Origin: AP-15 sp963772965
Lineage (GTDB): Bacteria > Pseudomonadota > Alphaproteobacteria > ATCC43930 > CGMCC-115725
DNA length: 64,000 nucleotides
Assembly: GCA_963772965.1 (NCBI GenBank)
Contig: CAVYZU010000004.1
Coordinates: forward strand, 473,910 to 537,909
Reading direction: 5' to 3'
The stretch's first letter is position 1; each line of letters opens with the position of its first letter. Shown one piece after another: positions 1 through 8,771 of this stretch. The notes beneath the pieces were generated by a model. It did no database searches, had not been told where the DNA came from, and saw only the letters and a program-made list of their open reading frames with translations. Both the position numbers and the translations under genes were made by a program.

Positions 1-984
1 CCGCGCAGCCGCCGCAACGAAGTGATCAGCTTTGTCCGGGGCGGGCTCAAGGATTTGTCGATCTCCCGCACCAGCTTTACCTGGGGGGTTCCGGTGCCGG
101 GGCACCCGGGCCATGTTGTTTATGTGTGGCTCGACGCACTGATCAATTACATTACGGCCGCCGGTTATCCTGATAACGCGGCCGAATTCTCGACTTGGTG
201 GCCCGCCGATCTGCATATGGTTGGCAAAGACATCGTGCGCTTCCATTCGGTCTATTGGCCGGCATTTCTGATGGCTGCCGGGCTCGACCCGCCACGCCGT
301 GTTTTCGCCCATGGCTGGTGGACGGTCGAGGGGGAGAAAATGTCGAAATCGCTCGGCAATTTTATCCCGCCGAAGCAATTGGTCGATACCTACGGGGTCG
401 ATCCGGTGCGCTATTTCATGCTGCGCGAGTTGCCGTTTGGCAGCGACGGCGATTTTTCGCATCGTGCGGTGGTCGGCCGGCTGAACGGCGATTTGGCCAA
501 TGATTTTGGCAATCTGGCGCAGCGCGTATTGGTCATGATCAATCGCGATTGCGACGGTGCGGTACCCGAGCCTTCGGCCTTTGCCGATGCCGACCGGCTA
601 CTGCTCGATAATGCCCGCGCTCTACTGGCGAATGTGCGCGTCCATATGAATGAGCAGGCGTTTCATCTCGCGCTCGAAACCATCTGGCGGGTCGTCGGCG
701 AGGCCAACCGCTATGTCGACGAGCAGGCGCCATGGGCATTGCGCCGCAATGATCCAGCGCGGATGCGTACCGTGCTGTACACGCTTGCCGAAACCATCCG
801 GCATCTCGCGATTTTGGTGCAACCCTTTGTGCCTGACGCAGCCGGGAAACTTTTGGATCAGCTGGCCGTCCCCTCGGGATCGCGCGATTTCACGGCGCTG
901 CGGCAAACACCGTTAACTCCGGGAACCCCGCTGCCAAAGCCGGAGGGTATCTTTCCGCGCTATATCGAAGCATCCGCGGCATGA
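1..984 (+). CDS. metG: Methionyl-tRNA synthetase, C-terminal part (5' end outside window)
   Basis: The frame is open from base 1, so the gene starts before the window; roughly the last 328 codons are present. It charges tRNA-Met with methionine in the cytoplasm. The class Ia signature KMSKS is visible in GEKMSKSLGNFI (around base 340), preceded by the typical HMVGKDIVRFHSVYWPAFL catalytic-core stretch and followed by the helical anticodon-binding domain (NDFGNLAQR, then EANRYVDEQAPW). There is no C-terminal tRNA-binding EMAP domain, as is common in alphaproteobacterial MetG. The stop overlaps the most upstream start of the following tatD gene, suggesting one transcript. Confidence 0.96.
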   Translation, partial: PRSRRNEVISFVRGGLKDLSISRTSFTWGVPVPGHPGHVVYVWLDALINYITAAGYPDNAAEFSTWWPADLHMVGKDIVRFHSVYWPAFLMAAGLDPPRRVFAHGWWTVEGEKMSKSLGNFIPPKQLVDTYGVDPVRYFMLRELPFGSDGDFSHRAVVGRLNGDLANDFGNLAQRVLVMINRDCDGAVPEPSAFADADRLLLDNARALLANVRVHMNEQAFHLALETIWRVVGEANRYVDEQAPWALRRNDPARMRTVLYTLAETIRHLAILVQPFVPDAAGKLLDQLAVPSGSRDFTALRQTPLTPGTPLPKPEGIFPRYIEASAA

Positions 985-1811
985 GCGGCGGTGGTATCGG
1001 TGGCGAGGGCAGGGAGGTGATGCTGGTCGATAGCCACTGCCACCTTGATTTCCCGGACTTTGAGGCTGAACGCAATGCGGTGATCGCTCGCGCCCGAGCG
1101 GTCGGCGTCGGCACGATGCTGACAATCGGCACCCGCCTCGACCAATTTCCCGGGGTGCGCGCGATCGCTGAAAGTGAAGACGACATCTGGTGTTCGGTCG
1201 GCGCTCATCCGCACGAAGCCGCCGATCACGCCCATTTGCTGCCGGAGCGTTTGACGACATTGACCCAGCACCCCAAGGTCGTCGGCATCGGCGAGACCGG
1301 GCTCGACTATCACTATGATCTGAGCCCACGCGACATCCAGGAGCGTGTGTTTCGCGCCCATATCGCGGCCTCGCAGATGACCGGGCTGCCATTGATCATC
1401 CATGCCCGCGAGGCCGATGACGACATCGCCCGCATTCTCCGCGCGGAACAGCCGTTATCAGGCGTAATGCACTGTTTTGCAAGCGGTCGCGCTTTGGCCG
1501 AAGCGGCATTGGAGATTGGGTTTTTGATCTCGATTTCGGGCATTGCGACCTTCAAAAACGCCGACGAATTGCGCGATATCGTGCGCGATGTGCCCCTCGA
1601 CCGACTGCTGGTCGAAACCGACAGCCCGTATTTGGCACCGGTCCCGTATCGCGGCAAACGCAATGAACCGGCCTTTGTCAAGGCCACAGCAGCGGTCGTG
1701 GCGGGGCTGAAAGGCGTCGAGCCCGAGGAACTGGCGGCCGCAACTACCGCCAATTTCTTCCGCCTGTTTGCCAAGGCAAGGCCGCCCGCGGGGATAGCGC
1801 CAGGCCGATGA
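981..1811 (+). CDS. tatD: TatD family metal-dependent hydrolase
   Basis: TatD-type DNase/hydrolase of the TIM-barrel amidohydrolase fold. Metal ligands are recognisable: the N-terminal DSHCHLDF (HxH), GETGLDYHYD, the LIIHAREADDD strand, MHCFASG and the C-terminal ETDSPYLAPVPYRGKRNEP block. Two starts are possible: ATG 981, which overlaps the metG stop, or ATG 1020, which removes a glycine-rich leader and puts MLVDSHCH at the N terminus; an AGGGAGG sits only 2 nt before 1020. The family usually starts at the MLVDSHCH position, so 1020 may be the true start. The stop overlaps the ATG of the next gene (ATGA type). Confidence 0.94.
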   Translation: MSGGGIGGEGREVMLVDSHCHLDFPDFEAERNAVIARARAVGVGTMLTIGTRLDQFPGVRAIAESEDDIWCSVGAHPHEAADHAHLLPERLTTLTQHPKVVGIGETGLDYHYDLSPRDIQERVFRAHIAASQMTGLPLIIHAREADDDIARILRAEQPLSGVMHCFASGRALAEAALEIGFLISISGIATFKNADELRDIVRDVPLDRLLVETDSPYLAPVPYRGKRNEPAFVKATAAVVAGLKGVEPEELAAATTANFFRLFAKARPPAGIAPGR

Positions 1812-2584
1812 AGGTTACCATCCTCGGCTGCGGTGCATCGACCGGAGTGCCGGCGATCGGGCCGAATTGGGGGCAGTGCGACCCGACCGATCCGCGCAAC
1901 CGCCGCCGCCGGGTTTCGCTGTTGGTCGAGATCGGTGCGGTCGCAATCCTGATCGACACCTCGCCCGATCTGCGCGAACAATTGATTGATGCACGGGTCA
2001 GGAAGCTCGACGCGGTGCTGATGACCCACCCGCACGCCGACCACCTGCACGGGATCGACGACATCCGCCAGCTGAACCGGATCATGAAGGCCGCGATCCC
2101 GCTCTGGGCTGACACTCGAACCTTGGGTGAAATCGGCCGCCGCTTTGGCTATGCGCTGGCGGCGCCAGCGGAGCCCGGGCAATTCTACAAACCGACCCTC
2201 GAACCCAACGAGATCACCGGGCCGTTTTCCGTCGGCGGCGTGCCGGTGGTGCCGTTCGCGCAGGACCACGGTTACAGCACCACCTTGGGGTTTCGCATCG
2301 GCGCGATGGCGTATTCGACCGATGTCACCGAACTCGACGAAGCCGCCTTTGCCGCGATCGCCGGGATCGAGTTGTGGATTGTCGACTGCATGCGCCGCGC
2401 GCCGCACCCGACGCATTCTCATCTTGATAAGACGCTCGACTGGATCGCGCGGGTGCGCCCGCGCCGCGCCGTGCTGACCCATATGGACCAGTCGCTCGAC
2501 TACCGCACATTGGCCGCCGAACTCCCCGAAGGTGTCGAGCCCGGCCAGGACGGCCTCGCCATCGATCTGCCCGACCCCGCATAA
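1808..2584 (+). CDS. MBL-fold metallo-hydrolase, PhnP-like
   Basis: Metallo-beta-lactamase fold phosphodiesterase-like protein of about 258 residues. The metal motif THPHADHLHGIDD lies near residue 77, the N terminus carries the family MKVTILGCGASTGVP, and the C-terminal ligands appear in QDHGYSTTLGFRIG, STDVTEL and HSHLDKTLDW/LTHMD. The protein resembles PhnP-type 5-phosphoribosyl 1,2-cyclic phosphodiesterases, but the metG-tatD-MBL neighbourhood is a general alphaproteobacterial housekeeping arrangement and there is no phn gene here, so its substrate is unknown. The start overlaps the tatD stop by 4 nt, consistent with translational coupling. Confidence 0.92.
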   Translation: MKVTILGCGASTGVPAIGPNWGQCDPTDPRNRRRRVSLLVEIGAVAILIDTSPDLREQLIDARVRKLDAVLMTHPHADHLHGIDDIRQLNRIMKAAIPLWADTRTLGEIGRRFGYALAAPAEPGQFYKPTLEPNEITGPFSVGGVPVVPFAQDHGYSTTLGFRIGAMAYSTDVTELDEAAFAAIAGIELWIVDCMRRAPHPTHSHLDKTLDWIARVRPRRAVLTHMDQSLDYRTLAAELPEGVEPGQDGLAIDLPDPA

Positions 2585-2876
2585 CCCCCCAAAACCCACC
2601 ACGCGATTTCGCGCCACATCAAATTGCAAGGTTTTCACGCCGCTATCCCGCGGATACTTTCCATAATATATATTATGCGACATTTAGCTGTAGGCCCAAC
2701 GTGCAAATGTCAGTGCCGTCCAATTTAAAAATGTCAGTCTCTCCGGCTTTTTCGCGGCCTGTGGGGGGCGGCATTTCTATCTGGGCTGGACAGATCGCGT
2801 GGGCGCCCGATCAAGATGTCACCCGTTTACCAGTTAGAGATGAGACTGCCCCGGGGATTTCCGGGGGGTGTTTGGG
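2585..2876. other. Intergenic region with transposon-end-like repeats
   Basis: No gene seen. The segment holds two copies of AAATGTCAGT (about 2706 and 2733). These resemble the ends of the degraded transposase remnant that follows, but the boundaries could not be fixed. Confidence 0.35.
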
Positions 2877-3110
2877 ATGACGGTCCGGCTGATGAGCGAT
2901 CGAGAGCTACGGCGGCTCGAGGTGCTGAGGGATTTGGACTAAAAGCGGCTGACGACGAAAGCGGCGGGCCAGCTGTTGGGGCTCGGGCGGCGTGAGGCGT
3001 TTCGGCTGTTGGGCTATCGGATCGAAGGTCCGAGCGGCCTGATCTCGAAACGACGCGATCGCCGCAGTAACCGGCGCAAGCCCGAGGCGCTGCGGCGCGC
3101 GGTTCATGAA
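2877..3110 (+). pseudogene. ISNCY-like transposase, N-terminal remnant
   Basis: Translation from ATG 2877 reads MTVRLMSDRELRRLEVLRD, then meets an in-frame stop (TAA 2940) and continues with TTKAAGQLLGLGRREAFRLL and SGLISKRRDRRSNRRKP. This is the N-terminal helix-turn-helix pattern of ISNCY/ISL-like transposases (MSDRELxRxEVLxxV...LTxxxAAxLLGLSxRQxxRLL). Only about 75 codons survive, with a nonsense codon and no catalytic domain, so it is a dead fragment. After about base 3110 the frame stays open but no longer looks like a transposase. Confidence 0.6.
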
Positions 3111-3179
3111 ACGTTAGGGTATCTACCAAAATCGGGCAAACCAATTGACCTCACCTCACACCGGGCCTTACTTAGGACG

Positions 3180-4069
3180 TTAATCCGCGCCGCGATTTTC
3201 TATGACACCGGGTGAACGGGCAACAACTCGAACGATCAGCGGAGCCAATTCCTCTTGTGTGCGATCGCAAAACGGATTGGCGAACCGAGTTGGATCGATC
3301 GCCGTCGGATTTAGATCGCTAATCACGTCAAATTGCAGTAGTTCCAAGTCGGCTTCGGCGAACGCGCGGCGCCAATCTGATACGAGAAGGCGGTTGCAAT
3401 AGACCTCCGTCGTCCACGGCCTGAAGGATCTTATCGATCCCGCTCAAAATGCTCCATAACGGAGCAAGTATAGACGAGGTCGAACTCACCGTCGCGGAAT
3501 GGCAAGTCATGGGCATCAACAGGAGAGAAATACTCAAGCCGATCGGAAATCTCTTGACCATCGACATGATCCCAAAACCACTGCTCGGAGTAACGAATGT
3601 TTGGATCACTTCGATCCGTCGCAAACGGGCGCCACCAACGGAACGCCGCGATGCAGGCAAGATAGTCATGTAAAATTCGATAAAATTCAGCGGACTTCTC
3701 CAACGGCGCAATGTCGACCCCGACCGCCCGTTCCGCACCGGCCGCCAAGAAGCAGTAAAGCATTCCCAAGGTCGATCCCGGTCCAATCTCCAAGACATGC
3801 TGACTAGCGCCATCCCACCGGCGTACCAATCGCTCTACTTCATGGTATTTGAGGAAAGCATAGAACGGAGAACTCGGAACGTCGATCAGTGCCCGCATCT
3901 GTTCAATCAGATAGCGATAATGAGCGAACTCCAAACGCCACTTAATTGGGACTTTGCTGGCACCGACTCGGTAATGCGTGAAAAGCGAGGTCGATTGCCG
4001 CTGTAAATACCGGCCAAAGCGAAGGGTTGGCCACAGTGGGGTTGGAAGAATATTCTTTACACCACGCTT
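3180..4069 (-). pseudogene. SAM-dependent methyltransferase, broken by internal deletion and frameshift
   Basis: The minus strand encodes a class I methyltransferase in two pieces. The upstream piece (down to a stop at 3431) includes HVLEIGPGSTLGMLYCFLAAGA (motif I region), VGVDIAPL, SPVDAHDLPFRDGEFDLVYT and ends at SVMEHFERDR. The C-terminal piece resumes in another frame near 3400 as TEVYCNRLLVSDWRRAFAEA, ending with APLIVRVVARSP and a stop at 3180. The segment that normally follows VMEHFxxP (about 30 residues around the RPGG strand) is missing, so there is a deletion plus frameshift rather than a simple base error. The frame is open upstream to about 4070, with VKNILPTPLWPTLRFGRYLQ before the first TTG start (3934) and no ATG. 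It is AT-richer than its neighbours, suggesting transfer. Confidence 0.65.
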
Positions 4070-4498
4070 TGATCATTTTTCGACCCAGTTTCCGATTGAC
4101 CAGAAATTAATATACCAAATGGACGCCGCTGGTGGAGCGAGCCGTCTCAGTATGCACGTGCCGAGGGTTGTGGAGATCCACAAAATCCTCTTTCAGAACC
4201 TCTCTTAAAAGGCAACCTGTTCGTTATGTCGTGACCTCGTAATAGGGGTCACCGGATGATTTGTTCAAAATCGCACTAACGGTGTTTCGCTTGGTGATCT
4301 GAGCTGTTCTACGAGCCGAGCGGGCTGAGGCCCGCTCGGTAAAACACCGGGAGCGGTTTCGAGGGTCCGTACAGCGGGCGCCGGTCGGGTGCTGCGCTAC
4401 GCCGGAGACTCCGCGCCCGGCCCCCGGCCGACCCCAGTGACATCTGTAAATGGCACAGACGGTGACATCTGTAATTGGTGAATACGATTGGGAGGCCG
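4070..4498. other. Non-coding gap with mobile-element-like repeats
   Basis: No supportable gene. Near the znuB end there are two direct copies of TGACATCTGTAA (about 4438 and 4464), 26 nt apart. They resemble transposon termini and may be the far edge of the debris that starts near 2.7 kb. Confidence 0.35.
4316..4339. terminator. Perfect 10-bp hairpin downstream of znuB
   Basis: CCGAGCGGGC, a TGAG loop, then GCCCGCTCGG form a perfect GC-rich stem about 160 nt past the znuB stop. There is no clear U-tract on either strand, so terminator function is inferred only from position and stability. Confidence 0.4.
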
Positions 4499-5311
4499 TC
4501 AGGCGCGTATCCGCTTCTCGGCGATTTCGGGCAGCGGGTTGAGGATGGCGAGGAAATACGCGAGGCAGCTTAGAAGGACGATCCAGAATGTCGTCGGCCA
4601 ATCGGTAATGTAGGCCAGCGCGATACCGCTCCACGTTTCCGCCAGCGCCAAAATGATGGCCAAGGTCACACCGGGGCCGAGCCGCGATGTCAATCGCTGC
4701 GCCGCTGCCGCTGGGCCGACCATCAGCGCGAACACCAGCAGCACGCCGACAACCTGCGCCGCCTCCGCGACCGCGACCGCGACAATAACCAGAAACAACA
4801 CCGAGACGAGCCGCAGCGACACCCCTTTTGCCTCGGCCAACTCGGGCTCCAGTGTCGCAAACAACAACGGGCGAGAGACCACCGCGAGGGCAAACAAGGT
4901 CAGCACGCCGAGCCCAAGCAGGCTCCACAAAGTGCCGGTGCTGACCCCCAACAGGTTGCCGAACAGGATTGCCGTCGCCTCGGCAGCGCCCGTTGTATAA
5001 AGGTAAAGAAAGAGCACCCCGAGCCCGAGTGAAAGCGACAGCACGATCCCGACCGCGACATCGCGGTTGCGCAGCCGGTCGCCCAGCAGCCCCATCGCAA
5101 CCGCGGCCGCTATGGTAAATGCTAGCAACCCCCAGAACGCGCTAAACCCGATCAGCACCGCGCCGGTGGCGCCGGCGAACCCGACATGCGAAAGCGCATG
5201 TCCGGCGAAGGCCAGGTTTCTTAACACCAGAAAAAAGCCGACCGCGCCGGCGACGATCGCGACGATTCCGCCCGCCATAAAGGCGGTCCGCATGAACTCG
5301 TATTCAAACAT
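4499..5311 (-). CDS. znuB: Zinc ABC transporter, permease subunit (ABC-3 family)
   Basis: Integral membrane permease for high-affinity zinc uptake, about 270 residues with eight or so hydrophobic segments. The ABC-3 family pattern is visible in FMRTAFMAGGIVAIVAGAVG, LVLRNLAFAGHALSHVGFAG, the AEAAQVVGVLLVFALMVGPA loop that contacts the ATPase, and the C-terminal TDWPTTFWIVLLS. It is the last gene of a znuA-znuC-znuB run on the minus strand and overlaps the znuC stop by a few bases. A manganese permease is possible from the family alone, but the ZnuA partner and candidate Zur site favour zinc. Confidence 0.92.
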   Translation of the reverse strand: MFEYEFMRTAFMAGGIVAIVAGAVGFFLVLRNLAFAGHALSHVGFAGATGAVLIGFSAFWGLLAFTIAAAVAMGLLGDRLRNRDVAVGIVLSLSLGLGVLFLYLYTTGAAEATAILFGNLLGVSTGTLWSLLGLGVLTLFALAVVSRPLLFATLEPELAEAKGVSLRLVSVLFLVIVAVAVAEAAQVVGVLLVFALMVGPAAAAQRLTSRLGPGVTLAIILALAETWSGIALAYITDWPTTFWIVLLSCLAYFLAILNPLPEIAEKRIRA

Positions 5312-6149
5312 CGTGGCGGTGCGATTTGGCTTCGACCGGCCAGTGCTTGGTGACGACGATGATGCGACCGCCTACTCGCAGCACTTCGATCGGCATGCCA
5401 TAGAGCCGCGAAAGAACATTGTCGCTAACGACTTCATCGACCGCTCCAATGACCGCACTGCCACTCCCCAGATAGAGCACGCGATCCATGACCCCGAGCA
5501 ACGGGTTCAGATCATGGGCGGTGAACAGCACGGTTATCCCGGCGTCCAGTTGGATTCGCCGGATCAGGGAAATCACCGCTTGCTGAAAGTGCGGATCGAG
5601 ACTGATCAGCGGCTCGTCCAGCAGTAACAGTTTGGGCTCGCCGAGCAGCGCCTGCGCCAATAGCAGCCGCTGCAACTCGCCGCCGGAGAGTTGCGAAAGC
5701 CGGCGATTTGCGAGCGGTTGAGCGTCGACCCGATCGATCGCTCGCGCGACTTCCTGCGCACCGCCACGGCCGATCAGGGGCAACCCCCAGCGCTCGCCCT
5801 GCCAGGCGCTGGCGACAAAATCCCACCCGCGAAGCGGCAGATCGGCAATGGCGGCGCGTTGCTGAGGCAGATATCCGGCGACACGATTGCCGCGTCCAGA
5901 TGGTTGACCGAATATACGCATCTTCCCCGCGACCACCGGCACCAGGCCAAGGATCGCTCGCAGCAGCGTGGTTTTGCCGGCGCCATTCGGGCCGAAAACA
6001 CCAATAAACTCGCCGGCATGGATCGTAGCGCTGATCTCGTTGAGGATGACACGCCCGGCGCGCGCCACCACCACCCGGTCAAGCTCGATCGCGGGTTGCC
6101 CTAATGCGCGAGCGCGCGATCGAGCGCATCTAACTGCGAGCGCATCCAC
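5304..6149 (-). CDS. znuC: Zinc ABC transporter, ATP-binding subunit
   Basis: Cytoplasmic ATPase that drives zinc import. All ABC motifs are intact: Walker A GPNGAGKTT, Q-loop GYLPQQ, signature LSGGELQR, Walker B LLLLDEP and the H-switch TAHD. The ATG at 6149 makes a 49-nt overlap with the znuA end; no ATG, GTG or TTG was found near the family's usual N terminus (PAIELDRVVVARAG), so 6149 is kept although the first 16 or so residues are atypical. It ends with a histidine-containing tail (KSHRHDV), as is common for ZnuC. Confidence 0.92.
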   Translation of the reverse strand: MDALAVRCARSRARALGQPAIELDRVVVARAGRVILNEISATIHAGEFIGVFGPNGAGKTTLLRAILGLVPVVAGKMRIFGQPSGRGNRVAGYLPQQRAAIADLPLRGWDFVASAWQGERWGLPLIGRGGAQEVARAIDRVDAQPLANRRLSQLSGGELQRLLLAQALLGEPKLLLLDEPLISLDPHFQQAVISLIRRIQLDAGITVLFTAHDLNPLLGVMDRVLYLGSGSAVIGAVDEVVSDNVLSRLYGMPIEVLRVGGRIIVVTKHWPVEAKSHRHDV

Positions 6150-6925
6150 TCCTGGTAATCCTTCCCCGCTGGTTCGGTCTCGGTGACGCCGACGACCGGG
6201 ATCCCGGACTGCTTAGCCAGCTCGCGCATGTGCCGGGTCAAAGCATCGCTGGTCTGGCGGTTGTAAATCAGGACTTTGACGGCGTGCGAGCGCAGATCTT
6301 GCTCAAATGCGGCGATGTCGGCCGCACTCGGCTCGGTATCGTTCATGACCGCCAGTTGAAAGGGGCGATTACGCATATCGAGCCCTAATGCGTCTGCCAT
6401 ATACCCGAACACCGGTTCGGTCGCGGTTACCGACGTGCCGGCATATTTGCGGCGGAGCGCGGCAATTCGAGCGGCAAGCGGCCGCATCGACTGCTCGAAT
6501 GCTGCAAGACGCTGGCGGTAATCGGCGGCATGCGCCGGGTCGAGTTTGGTGAGCTCATCGGCCAGATCGCGACCAAGCGATAGCACGCTTTCGGGTTCGT
6601 ACCAGATGTGTGGGTTGTCCCCCGCCTTTTTATGCGCGAGATCCGCTACGTCGATAACTACCCGCGAATGCGACGGCGAGGCCGATAACAGCTTGACCGC
6701 CCACGGATCATAGTCGGCGCCGCTGTAGATCACGAGCCTCGCCTCCGCAAATGCCCTTGCCGTCGATGGGCTGGCCTCGAATTCGTGCGGGTCCTGATCG
6801 GGATTGCTTAAGACGCTAGTGACAACGACGTCGGGTCCGCCGATCTGGCGCGCGATGTCACCATAGAAATTTTCGGCAGCGAGGATTTTGAGCGGTTCGG
6901 CATCAGCAGCGGATATCGCAAGCAC
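6101..6925 (-). CDS. znuA: Zinc ABC transporter, periplasmic zinc-binding protein
   Basis: Cluster A-I solute-binding protein that captures zinc in the periplasm. Ligand regions DQDPHEFEASPS, NPHIWYEP and EPVFGYMADALG are present; the long His/Asp-rich loop of enterobacterial ZnuA is absent, as in many alphaproteobacteria. The only conventional in-frame start is GTG 6925, which begins inside a signal peptide (VLAISAADA before EPLKIL). Upstream the frame still reads RIGRWLLGTLAAI, a good signal-peptide front half, back to a stop near 6969, but contains no ATG, GTG or TTG. Either a non-canonical codon (CTG or ATC) is used or a base is wrong. First gene of the operon. Confidence 0.9.
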   Translation of the reverse strand: MLAISAADAEPLKILAAENFYGDIARQIGGPDVVVTSVLSNPDQDPHEFEASPSTARAFAEARLVIYSGADYDPWAVKLLSASPSHSRVVIDVADLAHKKAGDNPHIWYEPESVLSLGRDLADELTKLDPAHAADYRQRLAAFEQSMRPLAARIAALRRKYAGTSVTATEPVFGYMADALGLDMRNRPFQLAVMNDTEPSAADIAAFEQDLRSHAVKVLIYNRQTSDALTRHMRELAKQSGIPVVGVTETEPAGKDYQEWMRSQLDALDRALAH

Positions 6926-7024
6926 GATGGCAGCCAGCGTCCCGAGCAGCCAACGCCCGATGCGTGTCGGTCAATTCCATCGGGTGCCGGCACTCGCCAC
7001 AGACTGCGAGATCATCCGTAATCG

Positions 7025-7042
7025 GTAATGCTATAACATTCT
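7025..7042. promoter_or_regulatory. Candidate Zur box upstream of znuA
   Basis: GTAATGCTATAACATTCT contains the near-palindrome AATG-C-TATA-A-CATT. It resembles the GTTATA/TATAAC-type zinc uptake regulator sites described in alphaproteobacteria and lies about 100 nt upstream of the znuA start, within AT-rich promoter-like sequence. Based on pattern and context only. Confidence 0.5.
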
Positions 7043-7305
7043 TAATACCATAAGATTTTTCTTATCGGAGTGCCGCTTATCAGGAGGGCGGCGTGCAAAG
7101 GCGCTCTTATCGCTGGCAGCCCGTGATGCCCAGGCACGCAAACCGGCACATCAACGGGCACATGGCCGGCCTCCCGCAACTGCGAAAACTAATTTAGGTG
7201 TGGCAAATAGGGCGAGCCACGAAGAGCGGCCGACGGTAGCCAATCGCAACTCAACCGGGCAAGATGCGCGCCGCGGGGATTATCCCGCGAATTGGGGGTG
7301 AAGGA

Positions 7306-7788
7306 ATGTTCAGAAAGGTTGGGTTAGCCGTCGGTGCGTTGGGATTGGCCGCGGCGATTGCATCTCATCCGATGCCGGCGGCGGCGCAGGGGGGCGTGCG
7401 CGTCGGCACATTGAGCTGCAACGTAGCCGCCGGTTGGGGCTTTGTCTTCGGCTCGTCGAAATCGCTGCACTGTACGTTCACACATGGAGGCCATGTCGAG
7501 CATTATGTCGGAACAATTTCAAAGTTCGGTGTCGATATCGGTTACACCGAGGGCGGCGTGCTGGTTTGGGCGGTGCTTGCGCCGACAACCGATTTGGCGC
7601 CCGGCGCGCTCGCCGGCAGTTATGGCGGCGCCACCGCCAGTGCCACTGTAGGGGTCGGGGCAGGCGCAAATGTGCTGATCGGCGGATCCAACCACACGAT
7701 CTCGCTGCAGCCGGTCAGCATCGAGGGCAATACCGGGCTGAATGTCGCCGCCGGCATCGGCGCCATAACCTTGCGACCGGTTCGCTGA
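7306..7788 (+). CDS. DUF992 family secreted protein
   Basis: Small exported protein with a signal peptide (FRKVGLAVGALGLAAAIAS then PAAAQG) followed by a compact DUF992 domain: VRVGTLSCNVAAGWGFVFGS, LHCTFTH, EHYVGTISKFGVDIGY, VLVWAVLAPT. DUF992 proteins are abundant in Hyphomicrobiales and have no known function; periplasmic or outer-membrane location is inferred from the signal peptide. ATG 7306 with GGTGAAGGA just upstream is preferred over the in-frame ATG 7264, which would put a hydrophilic leader before the signal peptide. Confidence 0.88.
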   Translation: MFRKVGLAVGALGLAAAIASHPMPAAAQGGVRVGTLSCNVAAGWGFVFGSSKSLHCTFTHGGHVEHYVGTISKFGVDIGYTEGGVLVWAVLAPTTDLAPGALAGSYGGATASATVGVGAGANVLIGGSNHTISLQPVSIEGNTGLNVAAGIGAITLRPVR

Positions 7789-7970
7789 TCGGAAAAACGC
7801 GTGCTGCGGGGTCGCGTTTGCAAGCCCGATGGAGCTGCGCGACCCCGCGAGACTTCGCATTGATTGGAAGCCATATTTTAGTCAAATCGTCACAGGCTTG
7901 TCTTACTTTGCCAAGATCGCCGCCAGCACCTGAAAATGGCGGTCTCGCATGACAGACGCTTGGGGGTGCT

Positions 7971-8756
7971 GTGCTGCGGCCGATGTTCCGGCTTCTTTAC
8001 TACCTGTACGCGCGCCGGCTCGGCCGAGAGATTCGCGGCCGGCCGCGGCCGCGCCATATCGGGATAATCCTGGACGGCAACCGCCGCCATGGGCGTTCGC
8101 TCGGCATTGTCGAGCCCCGCGCGGTCTATGATCTCGGCGCCGATAAACTCGACGAGGTCCTCGACTGGTGCGCTGATTTCGAAATACCGACAGTGACGTT
8201 GTGGGTGTTCTCGACTGAGAATTTCCGCCGATCGCCGGCCGAAATCTCCGGCATTCTTGCCTCGGTCGAAGCCAAGCTGGTCGCCCTCGCCGCCGATCCG
8301 GCGATCCATCGTCGTCGCGTTCGGGTTCGCGCGATCGGCTGCCTCGCACTGCTGCCCGCACCGGTGCTCGACGCGATCCGCGAGGCTGAGCGCGCCACGG
8401 CCTGTTATGATGGTCTGGAGTTGAACATTGCCGTTGCCTATGGCGGGCGACAGGAAATTGCCGACGCGGTGCGCGCGCTATTGTCGCGACTTGCGGCGGA
8501 GCAGGCGACCCTCGCCGAGGCGATCGAGGAGATCACTCCGGAAGCGATTGGCCGCCACCTTTATACCGCCGGTCTGCCCGACCCCGATTTGATCATTCGG
8601 ACCTCGGGCGAAATCCGGCTTTCTGGTTTTTTATTGTGGCAGAGCGTCCACAGTGAATTCTACTTTACCGACGTATTGTGGCCGGCTTTTCGTAAAATCG
8701 ATTTTCTCCGCGCCATCCGCGCCTACCAGGACCGCCAGCGCCGCTTCGGCTGCTGA
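7971..8756 (+). CDS. Cis-prenyltransferase (UppS/isoprenyl transferase family)
   Basis: Z-type prenyl diphosphate synthase that would condense isopentenyl diphosphate into a polyprenyl diphosphate lipid carrier. Motifs: IGIILDGNRRHGRSLG (catalytic Asp of motif I), VFSTENFRRSPAEI, ELNIAVAYGGRQEIADA, and DLIIRTSGEIRLSGFLLWQ followed by SEFYFTDVLWPAF. The usual RWA after DGNR is replaced by RHG, and the protein carries a basic N-terminal segment (YYLYARRLGREIRGRP). It may therefore be a second, specialised cis-prenyltransferase rather than the main UppS. Start GTG 7971; ATG 7983 is an alternative. The related phosphatase gene uppP lies about 1 kb downstream on the other strand. Confidence 0.87.
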   Translation: MLRPMFRLLYYLYARRLGREIRGRPRPRHIGIILDGNRRHGRSLGIVEPRAVYDLGADKLDEVLDWCADFEIPTVTLWVFSTENFRRSPAEISGILASVEAKLVALAADPAIHRRRVRVRAIGCLALLPAPVLDAIREAERATACYDGLELNIAVAYGGRQEIADAVRALLSRLAAEQATLAEAIEEITPEAIGRHLYTAGLPDPDLIIRTSGEIRLSGFLLWQSVHSEFYFTDVLWPAFRKIDFLRAIRAYQDRQRRFGC

Positions 8757-8771
8757 GCCCACCCGACCGGC

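Noticed and set aside
1313..2683. Long minus-strand open frame opposite tatD and the MBL gene
   Set aside because: High-GC antisense shadow; the plus-strand genes carry clear family motifs throughout.
4224..4928. Minus-strand frame overlapping the end of znuB
   Set aside because: Out of frame with znuB and without protein-like composition; shadow.
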